A DNA stretch of 64,000 bases from Dromiciops gliroides (Eukaryota; Chordata; Mammalia; Microbiotheria; Microbiotheriidae). Location of the stretch: contig NC_057862.1 of assembly GCF_019393635.1 (NCBI RefSeq), positions 94,363,159 to 94,427,158 of the forward strand, read 5' to 3'. Under the pieces are notes generated by a model. That model was given only the letters and a program-made list of their open reading frames with translations, was not told the origin of the DNA and did not search any database. Within the stretch, counting starts at the first letter, position 1. The number at the start of each line of letters is the position of its first letter. Shown in pieces: positions 1-11,910 of the stretch. A program made the position numbers and the translations under genes.

Positions 1-872
1 CCTTCATAAGTCCTTTGTAGTTAATTAGGGTATTTATAGTAGTCAAAATGACTTATGCTGCTGTAAATTGTATATCTACTTTGTTCCAGTGATTTACATT
101 TCTATTTACATTTCTTAGCCAGTAAGTTTTGATATAGTTGCTGCCATATAATAGTTTTAAGATTTGATACTGCTAAACCTACTCCCTTTAATTTTTTTCA
201 TTAGTTCTTTTGAAATTCTTGATTTTTTGTTCTTCAAAATGAATTTTGGTTTTTTTTTCTAATTCAGTAAATATTTTTTGGTAATTTAATTGTGATGGCA
301 CTGACTATATAAATTAGTTTAGGTAAAATTGTTATTTTAATTATATTGGCTCTTCATACCCATGAACAATGAATATTTCTCCAATTATTTAAACCTCATT
401 TTATTTGTATAAAAGCTTTTAGGAGTTTTGTTTATTTAGTTCCTGGAATTGTTTTAGCAGGTGTACTACAAGGTATTTTATACTGTCTAAAGTTATTTTA
501 AATGGGGTATCTCTTACTATCTCTTCTTGCAAGGTTTTATTTCTGATACATAGGGATGCTAATGATTTATGTGGATTAACTTTATATCCTGCTACCTTGC
601 TAAAATTATTGTTTCAACTAACTTTTTAGTTTAGTCTTTGGGATTTTCCAAGCATATCATCATATTGTCTGCAAAAAGAGAATTTACCTCATTGCCTATT
701 CTGATTCTATTTCTTTTTCTTCTCTTATTGCTAGGGTTTCCAAATGCAATATTGAATAATATTGGTAATAAATAGTGGGCATCTTTGTTTCACACCTGAT
801 CTTACTTCTAGCTTATCTGCATCACAAATATTGCTTGCTGATGGTTTTAGGTAAATACTTTTTATCAATTTA
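1..872 (-). mobile_element. L1 ORF2 fragment, inserted in another L1
   Basis: The plus strand reads as antisense L1 ORF2 and closely parallels 1930-2725, the same segment of the neighbouring copy. It stops abruptly at 872, where a different part of L1 begins. This fits a 5'-truncated L1 whose 3' end lies outside the window. No open frame survives. Confidence 0.7.
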
Positions 873-1729
873 CAGAAAAACCACCACAAAGAGAGTAGCT
901 ATAAATATTTTAGGACATATAGATTATTTTCCTTTTCCCCTGATCACCCTGGGTAATAGACATAATAGTGGTATTGTTGGGTCAAAGGGTATAGTCAGTT
1001 TAATAACTCTCTGGGTATATTTCCAGATTGCTCTCCAAAATGGTTGGATTAGTTTACAATTCCATGAATAGTGAATTAATAGTCTCAATTTTCCCACATG
1101 CCCTCCAACATTTGTGACTTTCCCTTTCTATCATTTTAGCTACTCTGATGGGTGTAAGATGATATCTCAAAGTCGTTTTAATTTGCATTCCCCTAATCAT
1201 TAGTGGTTTAGAGCATTTTTTCACATGACTTTTAATGGTTTTGATTTCTTCATCAAAAAACTGCTTCTTCATACTTTTTGGCTATTTATCAATTGGGCAG
1301 TGACGCCTATTCTTATAGATTTGACAAAGTTCTTTATATATTTGTGATAAAACCTTTACCTAACAAAGTATCTATAAAAATTTCCTTATGTTTTGCTGTT
1401 TTCCGTCTAATCTTGCATTGATTTGTATATAATCTTTTTAATTAATGTAATTGAAATTATCCATTTTACACCTTATAATACTCCCTAGTGTAAATTGTTC
1501 TATCCATAAGTCTGAATAATAATATGTAGCATGTTTTTCTAATTTTCTTATATCTTCCTTTAAATCTAGGTCATGTATCCATTTTGACCTTCTGGTACCT
1601 TATGGTTAATGGTATCAGATATCAGTCTACTCAATTTCTGCCAAAATGATTTCAGGTTCCCAACATTTTTTTTGTTAACCAGATAATGAATTCTTATCCC
1701 CAAAGGTTAAATCTATTTATTTATTTATT

Positions 1730-1863
1730 GCGGGGCAATGAGGGTTAAGTAACTTGCCCAGGGTCACACAGCTAGTAAGTATCAAGTGTCTGAGGCTGGA
1801 TTTGAACTCAGATACTCCTGAATCCAGGGCCGGTGCTTTATCCACTGTGCCACCTAGCTGCCC
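1730..1863 (-). mobile_element. CORE-SINE (MAR1/WSINE1 type)
   Basis: Antisense copy with the CORE segment (CTAGCTGTGTGACCCTGGGC in sense), B box GAGTTCAAATCC-like and the 5' end GGGCAGCTAGGTGGCACAG. Its tail reads CCCTCATTGCCCCGCAA (the 'B' tail). It sits inside the L1. Confidence 0.9.
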
Positions 1864-2784
1864 AAATCTTTATATTTATGAAACATTAGGTTGCTATAAT
1901 AATTTGCTACTATGTATTTATTGTATGTTTACTTTGTTTCACTAATCTACTTTTCTATTTCTTAGTACCAGATAGTTTTGATAATTACTGCCTTATAGTA
2001 TAGTTTAAGATCTGGTACAGTTAAACCTCCTTACTTCACATTTTTTCATTAATTCCTTTAATATTTTTGATCTCTTATTCTTCTGAACAAATTTTATTTT
2101 TTCTAAGTCAGTAAAATAATTTTTGGGTAATTTAATTGGGATGCCATTGAATAAATAGATTAGTTTAGGTAACATTTTTATTATATTGACCTTGCCTACC
2201 CATGAACAATTAATATTCCTCTAATTTTAAAAATCTGATTTTATTTGTGTAAAATTGTTTTATACTTATGTTCATGCAGTTCCTGGGTTTGTTTTGGTAG
2301 GTATATTCCCAAGAATATTATACTGACTACAGTTATTTTAAATGGAGTATCTCTTACTACCTCTTCTTGCAGAGTTTTGTTCCTGATATACAGAAATGCT
2401 GATGATTTATGTGGGTTCATTTTATATGCTGCTATTTTTCTAAAATTATTGCTTCCACTAACTTTTTAGTTGAATCTTTAGGCTTTTCCAAGTATATCAT
2501 CATATCATCTGCAAAAAGAGATAGTTTTATTGCCTCATTGCCTATTCTGATTCCTTCCATTTCTTTTTCATCTCTTATTGCTATTGCTAGCATTTCTTAT
2601 ATGATACTGGATAATATTGGTGACAATGGGAGTCCTTGTTTCACTCCTAACCTTACTGTGGAGACTTTTAGCTTATGCCCATTACAAATAATGTTTGCTG
2701 ATGGTTTTAGATAGATGCTTCTTATCATTTAAAGGAAAAATCCTTTATACCTATGCTTTCAAGTTTTTTTTAAAAATAGGTATA

Positions 2785-2924
2785 GGGGCAGCTAGGTGGC
2801 GGAGTGGGTAGAGCACCGGCCCTGGAGTCAGGAGTACCTGAGTTCAAATCCGGCCTCAGACACTTAACAGGTACTAGCTGTGTGACCCTGAGCAAGTCAC
2901 TTAACCCCAATTGCCTCACTTTAA
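2785..2924 (+). mobile_element. CORE-SINE with 13-bp target duplication
   Basis: Complete copy starting GGGGCAGCTAGGTGGCGGAG and ending CAATTGCCTCACT plus A-run ('A' tail). AAAAATAGGTATA occurs at 2772-2784 and again at 2925-2937, an L1-endonuclease style target duplication. The tRNA-like A and B boxes are present. Confidence 0.93.
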
Positions 2925-3989
2925 AAAAATAGGTATAAATGTTGCATTTTATCAAAAGCTCTTTCTGCATCTATTGATATAATCATATGATTGTTATTAC
3001 TTTTATTATTGATATAATCAATTATGTTAATAGTTTTCCTTATGTTAACCCATCCTTGCATTCTTGGTATAAATCCCATTTAGTCATAATGTATAATCTT
3101 TGTAATATGTTGTTGCAGTCTCCTAATTAGTATTTTATTTAGAATTTTTGCATCCATATTTATTAATGAAATTGGTCTATAATTTTCTTTCTTTGGTTTT
3201 GCCCTTTCTATTTTAGGTAGCAATACCATATTTGTTTTATAAAATGAGTTTGCTAGGACTCCTTCTTTGCCAATTATTTCAAATAATTTATTTAATATTG
3301 CAATTATTTCATCTTTAAATGTTTGGTAAAATTCACTTGTAAATCCATCTGGTCCTGATATTTTTTTCCTTAGGAAGTTGATTTATGGTCTGTTCAATTT
3401 CTTTTTCTAAAACAGGTTTATTTATTCTATTTCTTCTTCTGTTAATCTAAGCAGTTTGTTTTTTGTAAATATTCTTTCATTACATTTAAATTATTAAATT
3501 TATTGGCATGTAATTAGGAAAAAATTCCTTATAATCACTTTTGATTTCATCTTCATTTGTGGTATATTCATCCTTTTCATTTTTAATACTAGTGATTTGG
3601 TTTTCTTCTCTCTTTTAAAAAATCATATTAACCCATGGTTTACCTATTTTATTGTTTTTTCATAAACCAACTCTTGTTTTATTTATTCATTCAATGGGTT
3701 TTTACACTCAATTTTATTAATATCTCCTTTAATGTTTAAGGGTTTCAACTTAGTATTTAATTGGGCATTTTAATTTTTCTTTCTTTAGTTTTTAAAATTG
3801 CATGCCCAATTCATTGATCTGCCCTTTTTCTATTTTTATTTATATAAGCATTTAGAGATATAAAATTTTCTTTGATTACTGCTTTTGCTGTTATCCCATG
3901 GGTTTTGATAAGATGTCTCATTATTTTAATTTTCTTTAATGAAATTATTGGTTGTTTCTATGCTTTGTTTTTTTAACCCATTCATTCTT

Positions 3990-4123
3990 CTTTTTTTTTT
4001 TTGATGAAGCAATTGGGCTTAAGTGACTTACCCAGGGTCACACAGCTAATAAGTGTCAAATGTAACTCAGGTCCTCCTGACTCCAGGGCCGGTGCTCTAT
4101 CCACTGTGCCACCTAGCTGTCCC
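3990..4123 (-). mobile_element. CORE-SINE
   Basis: Poly(T) followed by antisense CORE sequence (AAGTGACTTACCCAGGGTCA) and ending GTGCCACCTAGCTGTCCC. Inserted in the L1. The middle has lost about 10 bp near the B box. Confidence 0.88.
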
Positions 4124-4341
4124 AACTGCTTCATTTTCTAAGGTACCTTTTATTATAATGTAGTTTTTCTGTTTATCTCTTTTAATTACATATATTTTAG
4201 CTTTAACTTTGCCCAAGATCATGATTGCTACCCCCTTTTTTTTTGTTACCTCAACTGAAGCATAAGAAATTTTACACTAGCCCTTTATATTAACAGTTAA
4301 TAGAGCACAGGCCCTGGACTGTGTGTGTGTGTGTGTGTTTG

Positions 4342-4477
4342 GTGAGGCAATTGGGGTTAAGTGACTTGTCCAGAGTCACATAGCTAGTAAGTTTCAAGTG
4401 TCTGAAACCGAATTTGAACTCAGGTCCTCCTGAATCCAGGGCTGGTACTTTATCCACTGTACCAACTAGCTGTCCCC
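4342..4477 (-). mobile_element. CORE-SINE
   Basis: Antisense copy; its tail on the plus strand is replaced by a (TG)n run at 4320-4338, next to GGTGAGGCAATTGGGG. It ends with ACCAACTAGCTGTCCCC. Confidence 0.88.
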
Positions 4478-4514
4478 CAAAGTAGGAAAGGGCCATTTTA
4501 TTTTATTTGGGGGT

Positions 4515-4653
4515 GGGGTGGGGCAATGAGGATTAAGTGACTTGCCTAGGATCACACAGCTAGTAAGTGTCAAGTGTCTGAGGCCAAATTTGAACTAAGG
4601 TCCTTCTGAGTCAAGGGCCAGTGCTTTATCCACTGCACCACCCAGCTGTCCCT
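4515..4653 (-). mobile_element. CORE-SINE
   Basis: Antisense copy with a G-rich degenerate tail (GGGGTGGGGTGGGGCAATGA) and full head CACCACCCAGCTGTCCC. Confidence 0.88.
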
Positions 4654-4711
4654 GGGTATGTTATTCTTGATTGAAAACCCAGCTCCTTTGCTCTTCAAAA
4701 TATGATGTTCC

Positions 4712-4877
4712 TGGGGCAGCTAGGTGGCACAGTGGATACGGCCCTGGCCCTGGATTTAGGAGGACCTGAGTTCAAATCCGGACTCAGACACTTGACACTT
4801 ACTAGCTGTGTGACCCTGCGCAAGTCACTGAACCCCAATTGCCTCACCAAAGAAAAAACAAACAAACAAACAAACAA
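4712..4877 (+). mobile_element. CORE-SINE with 15-bp target duplication
   Basis: Sense copy with an (AAAC)n tail. AAAATATGATGTTCC is present at 4697-4711 and 4878-4892. Inserted in L1 sequence. Confidence 0.93.
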
Positions 4878-6425
4878 AAAATATGATGTTCCAAGCCTTG
4901 TGGTCTTTTATGTAGAAGCTTCTAGATCTTGTGCCACAGTATTTAAATTATTTTCCCCTTGTTGATTATAGTATTTTCTCCTTAACCTGTGAACTCTGAA
5001 ATTTGACTATAATGATCCTGTGAGTTTTCATCTTGAGATCTCTTTCAGAAGGTGATTGATGGATTTTTTTTTCTATTTTCTATTTTACTTTCATTTTAGA
5101 ACTTCAGGGCAATTTTCCTTAATGATTTCTTGTTATATCATATCTAGATTGCTTTTAATCACAAGTTTAAGGCAGTCCAATAATTTTTATATTGTCTCTC
5201 CTCAATCTGTTTTCTAGATCAGTTGTTTTTCTAATAAAGTGTTTTACATTCTCTTCTTTTTTTATCCTTTCAACTTTGTTTCATTATTTCTTGGTGTCTT
5301 ATATTGTCATTAATTTCCCTTTGCTCAATTCTAGTTTTTTTTTTCTTTTTTGTGCCAATTCTAGTTTTTTAAGAAGTTATTTTCTTCTTTAAGTTTTTGG
5401 GTCTCTTTTTCCAATTGGTTTTCCCATAATTTTCTTCATTTTCTTGGCTCACACTTTCTCCCCTATTTTCCTTCAAACTTTATTATTTGATTTTTAAAGA
5501 TTTTTTAAAAGCTTTTCCAAGAACTCTTTTTGGGCTTATGAACATTTGATACTGCTCTGAAGTAGATATGGCTTTTTAAACTTCACTATCTTCTTCTAAG
5601 TATGAAACCAGATCTTTTCTATCCCCATACTAGCTATCTTAGTTTTCTTACTCATTAATTTTATTTTTATTTTAATGGATTATTATTATTATTAATGTCA
5701 GGTTCTAGTCCCAAGGTGTGTGTGTGGGGGGGGTGGGGATGCCTCAGGCTTCAAGATTTTTGTACTGTTGTTTTCTAAGCTTTGTCTGGCTGCCGGACCT
5801 CAGGCACTCCTTTCTACCTCTGAGCAACATCTAGGGCCCCCAGCCACACTGTCACAAGAAATAATCTTGCTCCCTGTGATCCCTCTAGCAGCTGCAAACT
5901 TTAACTCTCTCCTCTGCCCTGGAACTGAAACCAGGGACTCTGTTCTCCTGAAAGTGCCTACACCCAGCGAGATCCTTGCTCTTCTGCTACTGCACTCAGC
6001 AGGCATGTGCTTTCTCCTCCTCATCCACTGCTGCATTCTGGGACCATGTCTGGTTAGCACAACGGGGCTTACTGTTCTATGACAGTAGAAGGTCCTTCAA
6101 ATCTTCCCCAACTCAGTTGTCCAACCTCCACACTGTCTGTGAGGTGAAAGTTCCTGAAGCCAAGGTTGCTGCTGGCTAGGGCTTGTTTGTTATTTCAGCC
6201 AAGTCAGCCTGGAGGTGTTTGCACTTCAACCTGGCCAAACTTCTGCCCCTGTAGGTCAGGTCTTTCCTAAGGTCCTCCCAAGTTTTCTTAGGAAGACAAT
6301 TCCTTTACCCTGACTTTTTATTATTTCTGACACTCAAAAGTTCACTTTGAGGCAATGTTTTAGCTTATTTGTGGGAGAAAATTGAGGAACCCTGTATTTC
6401 CTGTTTTATTCAGCCATCCTCCCAG

Positions 6426-7335
6426 AATACTCTCCAAAGTGAAGTCTTTTAAAGTGCTTTGAAATTTTTTGAAAACTTCCATTAGGTTCATTTTCCACTT
6501 TTCAACTCTGAGACCTGTTAATTATCCATTCATATTGTTTATCCCGGATATGCCTATTGTCAGACTAGCTCTATAGGGTGTCCATTCAGATACATATTGA
6601 AATCTTGGCAATAAACCTTTTAAATCAAATGTATTTGCCCTCACAATTGTATCACCTCACTCACAGATTTCCAGTGGATAGACCTGATTCTACCTGGTTG
6701 CTTTTTCCATCATTGTTCCCTTTACTACCATTTTTACTGACACTCTAAGCAGCTGAAAGACTGTGAAGTTAGGGTCCAAGTGGTAGCACTATCATTCTTG
6801 ATGGAGAAAACAATTTGTTGTACTAGATTTTGTAAATCATTTTCATTTTTCCTCTATTTGTATTCTTATTTTTGTTTTCATCCTTGAATGACCTGGGGGT
6901 ACCATGTTTAATTTGATATCTCACCAAGCTTTCTTTAGGCTGGTTTTGTCCTCTACTGCTTCTTTCTACTTTATGATTTGATATTGTTCATAGTTGTCTC
7001 TCATCTTTTACAGATGAATTTGTATTCTAAGCTGATGTTTCCTTTAGCAGCCACATTTCTCCATTTTGTAGGCAAGACAACTATTTGTTACTAAGGTACT
7101 TTCTGGACTCCTTTAGATCTGGGTGAAATTATTATAGTCAGTGTTGATGTCATTTCTGTTGTCCAGTTCTCATTTTAAAATTTCCAGTAGCTTTTTCAAA
7201 TAATTCAGGGTTAAATGGTCTTAATTTTACACCATATATTTTTCTTATTACTATTCTTTTTACTATAGATTCGAATCTTAGTTCTGACAAGTGGATGGCT
7301 TCACTGTGTGCAGACAGCTGACATTGTGTGTGTGT
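6426..7335. other. no recognised feature (old AT-rich DNA)
   Basis: Thymine-rich plus strand with no open frame of note. It may contain a decayed LINE in antisense, but I cannot assign one. Confidence 0.4.
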
Positions 7336-7339
7336 GTGG

Positions 7340-7385
7340 GGGGGGCCATGAGGGTTAAGTGACTTTCCCAGGGTCACACATCTAG
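7340..7385 (-). mobile_element. CORE-SINE fragment
   Basis: Only the tail and CORE part (GAGGGTTAAGTGACTTTCCC then CAGGGTCACACATCTAGT) survives, next to a TG/G run at 7326-7345. Confidence 0.7.
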
Positions 7386-7389
7386 TCAG

Positions 7390-8113
7390 ACAGCTGACTT
7401 ATAATAAGTCTTTGTCTATTAAAATGCATTTTTATTCTTCACTTGGTATTTACCATATACAGCACCCACTAATTTTTTTTTTGAAGAAAGTGTTCATAAT
7501 ACAGAGGTATAGGGCTTCTATATTATCTACAACTCTTTGACTTCTCTCATTTCTTTCTTCCACATCATACTTTCCCACATATTTCTATCCGGTTTTTCCC
7601 ACCTTTGCACTGAAGTCAAGAATATCTATTGATTTGATTTGGAGGGTCTTATTAAGTTTTTTTTTTCCTAATTTCTCTACAACATTGTCTTTGGCAACCA
7701 GTGCTGGCCATAAACATTTTATTTCAGATCTTTTTTTACCAGTCATTAGTTTTGCAATTCATAATGACCAAATATCCCATGCAATAATATTTCCTGTAGG
7801 AGTTTATAAGTAAACATACTCCACCAACTCTTTTCTCTGCCTTTCCTGTGAACCACTCTTTATTGTAGCTATACCTTCCCTCTTTCTTTTGGCTTCAGGT
7901 ATGGCAAGAATGGCAAGAATAATATAATTCACTTCCTCTAGCAATAGTTCCATTAGTTAGCCATCATACAAGAAGCTCACATTTCAAGTACTACCAGTCA
8001 CACTCATTTGTTGATGGTTTTTCAGCTATGTGATTCTCAGCACCCTTTGCCCTGAAGCAGAGGGGGGACTACATAAGATTGAGGTCCATTAGTTAAAAAA
8101 TTTTTTTCTTGGC
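7390..8113. other. no recognised feature
   Basis: AT-rich, apparently single-copy sequence downstream of KCNK18. No coding potential or element seen. Confidence 0.4.
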
Positions 8114-8123
8114 TTCATGAGTT

Positions 8124-8392
8124 GTTGTTGTTTTTGTTGTTGTTGTTATTGTTTGGTCATTTCAGTTGTGTCTGACTCTTTGTGACCCCATTTGGGGTTT
8201 TCTTGGCAAAAATATTGGAATGGTTTTCATTTCCTCCTCCTGATCATTTTACAGATAAGGAAACTGAGGCAAACAAGGTGAAGTGACTTGCCCAGGATCA
8301 CGCATCTAGTAAGTATCTGAGGCCAGATTTGAACTCAAGTCTTCCTGACTCCAGACCTAGCACTCTATCCACTGTACCACCTGGCTGTCCAT
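8124..8392 (-). mobile_element. RTE-tailed CORE-SINE
   Basis: In sense: tRNA-like head (GGACAGCCAGGTGGTACAG), CORE, a MIR-like stretch (CTCAGTTTCCTTATCTG), then a 3' tail GGGGTCACAAAGAGTCAGAC shared with the RTE LINE at 39130, ending in an (AAC)n run. TTCATGAGTT flanks it at 8114-8123 and 8393-8402. Confidence 0.9.
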
Positions 8393-8402
8393 TTCATGAG
8401 TT

Positions 8403-8670
8403 ACCATGGATAAAAAAGTTTCATCCCCAAGTGGTTAAGCTACTGGTGATGTTACTTTGCATGATAAGGCTGTTCCTCAGAAAACAGAATAGGTCATAAT
8501 CAAAGCTCTTCCAGTATGATAACATCTGTTAGAGCCCATGCTCTATTAAGACTCAGGGTCACCTCCATGCTCTGATGAGACTTCAGCATAGGACCTTTGC
8601 ACTCATCTCGCAGTTAAGGGAAGGAGTTCATGGGCTACACCAGACTGTCCAAAGGGTCAGACACCAACTC
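8403..8670. other. no recognised feature
   Basis: Short single-copy stretch between the SINE and an L2; nothing recognised. Confidence 0.4.
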
Positions 8671-8679
8671 CAACTCCAT

Positions 8680-9110
8680 AGCCTCAAATCTTCCAGGATC
8701 AAATACAAAATCCTTTGTTTGGCTTTCAAAGCCTTTCATAAATGACCCCCATTCCCACCCCACCCCATCTTTCCAGTCTTCTTAGATCTTACTCCCTGCC
8801 ACCTACTTTTCAAGTCAGTGACACTGGCCTTCTGGATGTTTTATGAACAAGATACTCCATCTCTCAGCTTTGGCCATTTTCTCTGGCTGTCCCCCATGCT
8901 TAGAATGCACTGCCTTCTCCTCATCTAGGCCTACTGACTTCCCTGGACTTCTTCAAGTTCCATCTTCTACAGGAAACTTTCCCCAACCCTTTTACATGCA
9001 AGAGCCTTCCCTCTTTTAAGTTTTTCCTATTTTTTCCCTGTATTTGGCTTGTTTGTACATATTTGTATACCAAGATGATGAGGGGATTTCCTATGCAGAT
9101 TGCCACTTCC
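8680..9110 (+). mobile_element. L2 LINE 3' region
   Basis: Reads like the end of L2: 'cttccaggatcaaatac', 'actccctgccacctac', 'tggctgtcccccatgcttag', 'cttcaagttccatcttctac'. Old, with no frame. Confidence 0.75.
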
Positions 9111-9134
9111 TTCCTATTCCATAGTAAATTGTTT

Positions 9135-9368
9135 TTTTAAAATAATAAACATTTTTATTTATAGTTTTGGGTTACAATTTTTATCCCTCCTTCCCTCTGT
9201 CACCTCCCCCCCTTCCTGAGGCAGTAAGCAATCAGATATGGGCTATATAAGTGCAATTATTAGTCCTTTTGTATAAGAAAATTTGAATAAAAGAAAACAA
9301 AAGAAAGTGAAAAATAGCATGCTCCAGTCTGTGTTCCATCAATATCAGTTCTTTCTTTGGAAGTCCAA
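9135..9368 (-). mobile_element. L1 3' UTR fragment
   Basis: Antisense to the marsupial L1 3' end, with the marker GCAGTAAGCAATCAGATATG and a C-rich run. Parallels 58960-59180 and 30450-30730. Confidence 0.8.
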
Positions 9369-9559
9369 AGTAAATTCTTATACATTAGATAAGTAGCACT
9401 AATAAAACCAGAGATGGTTGGGAACAAAGAACATTGCTAACTGTAAAGGGCTGTAGAAATGTGACCTTGGTGTGTCATACCCTCAGCTGGCTCCTAGAAT
9501 GCTGAGGATATTTGTGGGGAACAGCACAAGGAGACAGAATATGCCACATGTAGCTCACT

Positions 9560-9658
9560 AAAAAGAAAGAAGGAAGGAAGGAAGGAAGGAAGAAACGAAG
9601 AAATCAAGGAAGGAAGGAAGGAAGGAGGGAAGGAAGGAAGAAAGGAAGGAAGGAAGGA

Positions 9659-9737
<79 letters not shown>

Positions 9738-9745
9738 AACAAAGA
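9560..9745. repeat. (AAGG)n then (AG)n microsatellite
   Basis: About 100 bp of imperfect AAGG followed by about 80 bp of AG; purine on the plus strand throughout. The Ser-Leu and Leu-Pro-Ser-Phe frames on the minus strand are repeat artefacts. Confidence 0.97.
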
Positions 9746-9749
9746 AAGC

Positions 9750-10290
9750 ACTGTCTGCTTTCTTTTTTAAAACCAGATCTGTGATTGAACTGGAGAAAGG
9801 AGCTCCCAGTGAGGAAATTCCTTTCCCTGGGCAGATTGGCTTCTTTCACTCCAATTTACATTCTCTGGGAGTTCCAGGGTCACTGAGTCTTTAAATGATA
9901 TACCTGCAAGTCCCACAACTAGAATGTATGATAGATGGAATTTCAATTATTCTTAATAGGATAGTAGTTATCATTTTTTTAAAATGACAAATACACAGTC
10001 TTGTAGTATACAGATAAACCTTTGAGCTCATTTAGATTAGATGAAGAAACAGATACCCAGAGTGGTAACTGCACTTGGTAAATACTGCACAGCTATTTAG
10101 GGCATTAGACTTAAGCTTAGAACATCTAGTCTTGGTTCAGCCACTAATAACAATCCTGGCCCTAATGAAGCAAATGGCCTTGTGAAGTACTTGGTACAGG
10201 TCATGCTGAAATTTTCTCTATACAGTTGCGAGCTATAACAGAAACTCGCACCTAGTAGGAGCTCAATAAATCTTTGTTTTATAAGATTAG
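9750..10290. other. no recognised feature
   Basis: Single-copy-looking sequence. I found no exon, although weak MIR traces (about 10040-10250) are possible. Confidence 0.4.
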
Positions 10291-10299
10291 CAGAGGAAA

Positions 10300-10475
10300 G
10301 TGTACTGGAATTGAAATTAAAGGGTCTGGGTTCAAGTCCTTTCTATGTTACTACTTTTGTGACCATGGGCAAGTCACCTTCTCTGGGCCTCAATTTCCAC
10401 TACAAAATAGGGGATTTGGACTAGATGATCTTTAAATTCTCTTCCAGCTCTAAATATCTGTTCCTATGGATGAAA
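10300..10475 (+). mobile_element. MIR3-like CORE-SINE
   Basis: Contains GGTTCAAGTCC (B box), GTGACCATGGGCAAGTCACC (CORE) and the CR1-type tail GGACTAGATGATCTTTAAA. Confidence 0.8.
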
Positions 10476-10479
10476 ACAG

Positions 10480-11090
10480 ATAAATGATAAAACATTCTTC
10501 AAGGAAATATTCATTTCTTACCATGTTTGCAATGAGTGTTGAAACCCAAGTTTCCAGCCAAGCATTTTGCATAAGACTCTCCTAACTGGTGCAGAGAATG
10601 CTGATGCAACACTGCATGCCTACATGAGGAATACATTTGATACAGGAGGCTTTGGAAAGAAGAAACATTCTTTATTTCTCCTTCTTCAAGAGACAAACAC
10701 TCAAGGTTTTAGATTCTTTTTAGGACCTATTCCAGGAAGGAGTAATGGAAAGCCACTCTTGAGAACAAGTTAGGCAAACCACCTCCTTAACATGTCCCTG
10801 ATTTCCAGTTTGCCTCCCTAAAAACTTCAGGGACTTTCTGCTTTGGTAAAATCTGGGTCTCTATTGGTTGAGCTGAGATATCTGTCCAATAGAGCTCATT
10901 TAATCTGTGTATTTTCTGCTATATTCTGATTTTTATAAATTCTCTGGTCTCTCTTTGCTGTTTGTAATGATCTTCTGTGTAACTAGTATTCAGTGGAAAG
11001 GAGCTAATACTGGTGAGTATAAGCTAAGTGCTACCTTCCATCTTTCAAAGGATAGTAGCCAGAGAAGCTAGTGCCTTTTTCTATCCCTCT
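10480..11090. other. no recognised feature
   Basis: Unique sequence; short open frames on both strands look like chance. Confidence 0.4.
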
Positions 11091-11108
11091 ACCATATATA
11101 TATATATG

Positions 11109-11245
11109 TGGTGAGGCAATTGGGGTTAAGTGACTTGCCCAGAGTCACACAACTAGTAAGTGTCAAGTGTCGGAGGTAGGATTTGAACTCAGGTCCTCCT
11201 GAATCCAAGGCTGGTGCTCTATCCACTGTGTCACCTAGCTGCACC
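11109..11245 (-). mobile_element. CORE-SINE ('A' tail)
   Basis: Antisense, from GTGAGGCAATTGGGG to CACCTAGCTGCACC, preceded by a (TA)n run at 11095-11107 and followed by (TC)n at 11290-11308. Confidence 0.9.
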
Positions 11246-11249
11246 TACC

Positions 11250-11800
11250 ATCAATATTTAGAAGAAAAGATAGATAACATTTTTTCTTCTCTCTCTCTCT
11301 CTCTCTCACATAAGGTGCCCAGCGTTCTGCTCCCCTCAAGGTACAGGAACCACAGTCTCCCTTTGGAGGTTAGGCAAGATTCTGGATATAGCTATCACTG
11401 TCTCACCTTGAGCCACCTGTTCATACATTTAGACAATTCACATGACTATTCAAATCTTACATGAGTAGGTCATTTACAATGTGAAATAAAGAAAATTATT
11501 TCACTAATACCAGGAGTGAAATAGAAATTGACAGAGAAGTGACTGACTGTTCATTGTCATAGCACATAAAATGGAACTGGTGGCTCTTTAATGAATCTCA
11601 TGCAAATCTTGAGAAAAGGGGAGTAGGAAGGTGGGTGGAACAAAGTGGACTTTCTCCTTTAGGTTTAGAGTTGATCAGTCTCCTAATCTAATTGTATGCT
11701 TCCTTCTTTTTCATTATTTCAAAATTCTTAAAGTTTTGTTCATCAATAAGATATTAGGACAAGGGAAAAGAAAACTGCCCCTGTGCCAATGAATAATGGG
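11250..11800. other. no recognised feature
   Basis: Apart from the TC run, single-copy sequence. Confidence 0.4.
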
Positions 11801-11804
11801 AAAT

Positions 11805-11910
11805 TCATTCATTCGATAAGTATTTATTATTCCCATTATGTGCTAGAGGCCTGTGCTGGGGATTGAGAATACAAAGACAAAAACCTTGATACTTCAAGGA
11901 TGTGTCATTT
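11805..11910 (-). repeat. unclassified dispersed repeat, copy 1
   Basis: AGTATTTATTATTCCCATTATGTGCTAG... then AATACAAAGACAAAAACC. Related copies at 17885, 19665, 20275, 30020, 36345, 39165, 46085 and 53195 share 'tttattaagtgc', 'ccaggcactgtgctaag' and 'caaggagtttacattct'. The first half resembles a MIR 3' end in antisense; the second half I cannot place. Confidence 0.6.

Larger units (their letters stand above)
873..6425 (-). mobile_element. near full-length marsupial L1, antisense, interrupted by SINEs
   Basis: From left to right the element runs from the ORF2 C terminus (873-1710) through reverse-transcriptase and upstream ORF2 sequence (1865-4270) to ORF1-like sequence (4890-5600) and a GC-richer stretch (5700-6420) that I take as the 5' UTR, ending near GGAGGATGGCTGAATAA on the minus strand. 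SINEs at 1730, 2785, 3990, 4342, 4515 and 4712 interrupt it. Many frame breaks make it dead. The 5' boundary is inferred. Confidence 0.6.

Noticed and set aside
2785..2860. tRNA-like A and B boxes in SINE heads
   Set aside because: Part of tRNA-derived SINEs; no intact cloverleaf with acceptor stem, so not tRNA genes.
5720..6082. 120-codon open frame in the GC-richer stretch
   Set aside because: Overlaps the presumed L1 5' UTR; no motif, and an opposite-strand frame is equally long.
9494..9849. Ser-Leu and Leu-Pro-Ser-Phe rich proteins (also at 29820-30033 and 47426-47671)
   Set aside because: Translations of AG and AAGG microsatellites.
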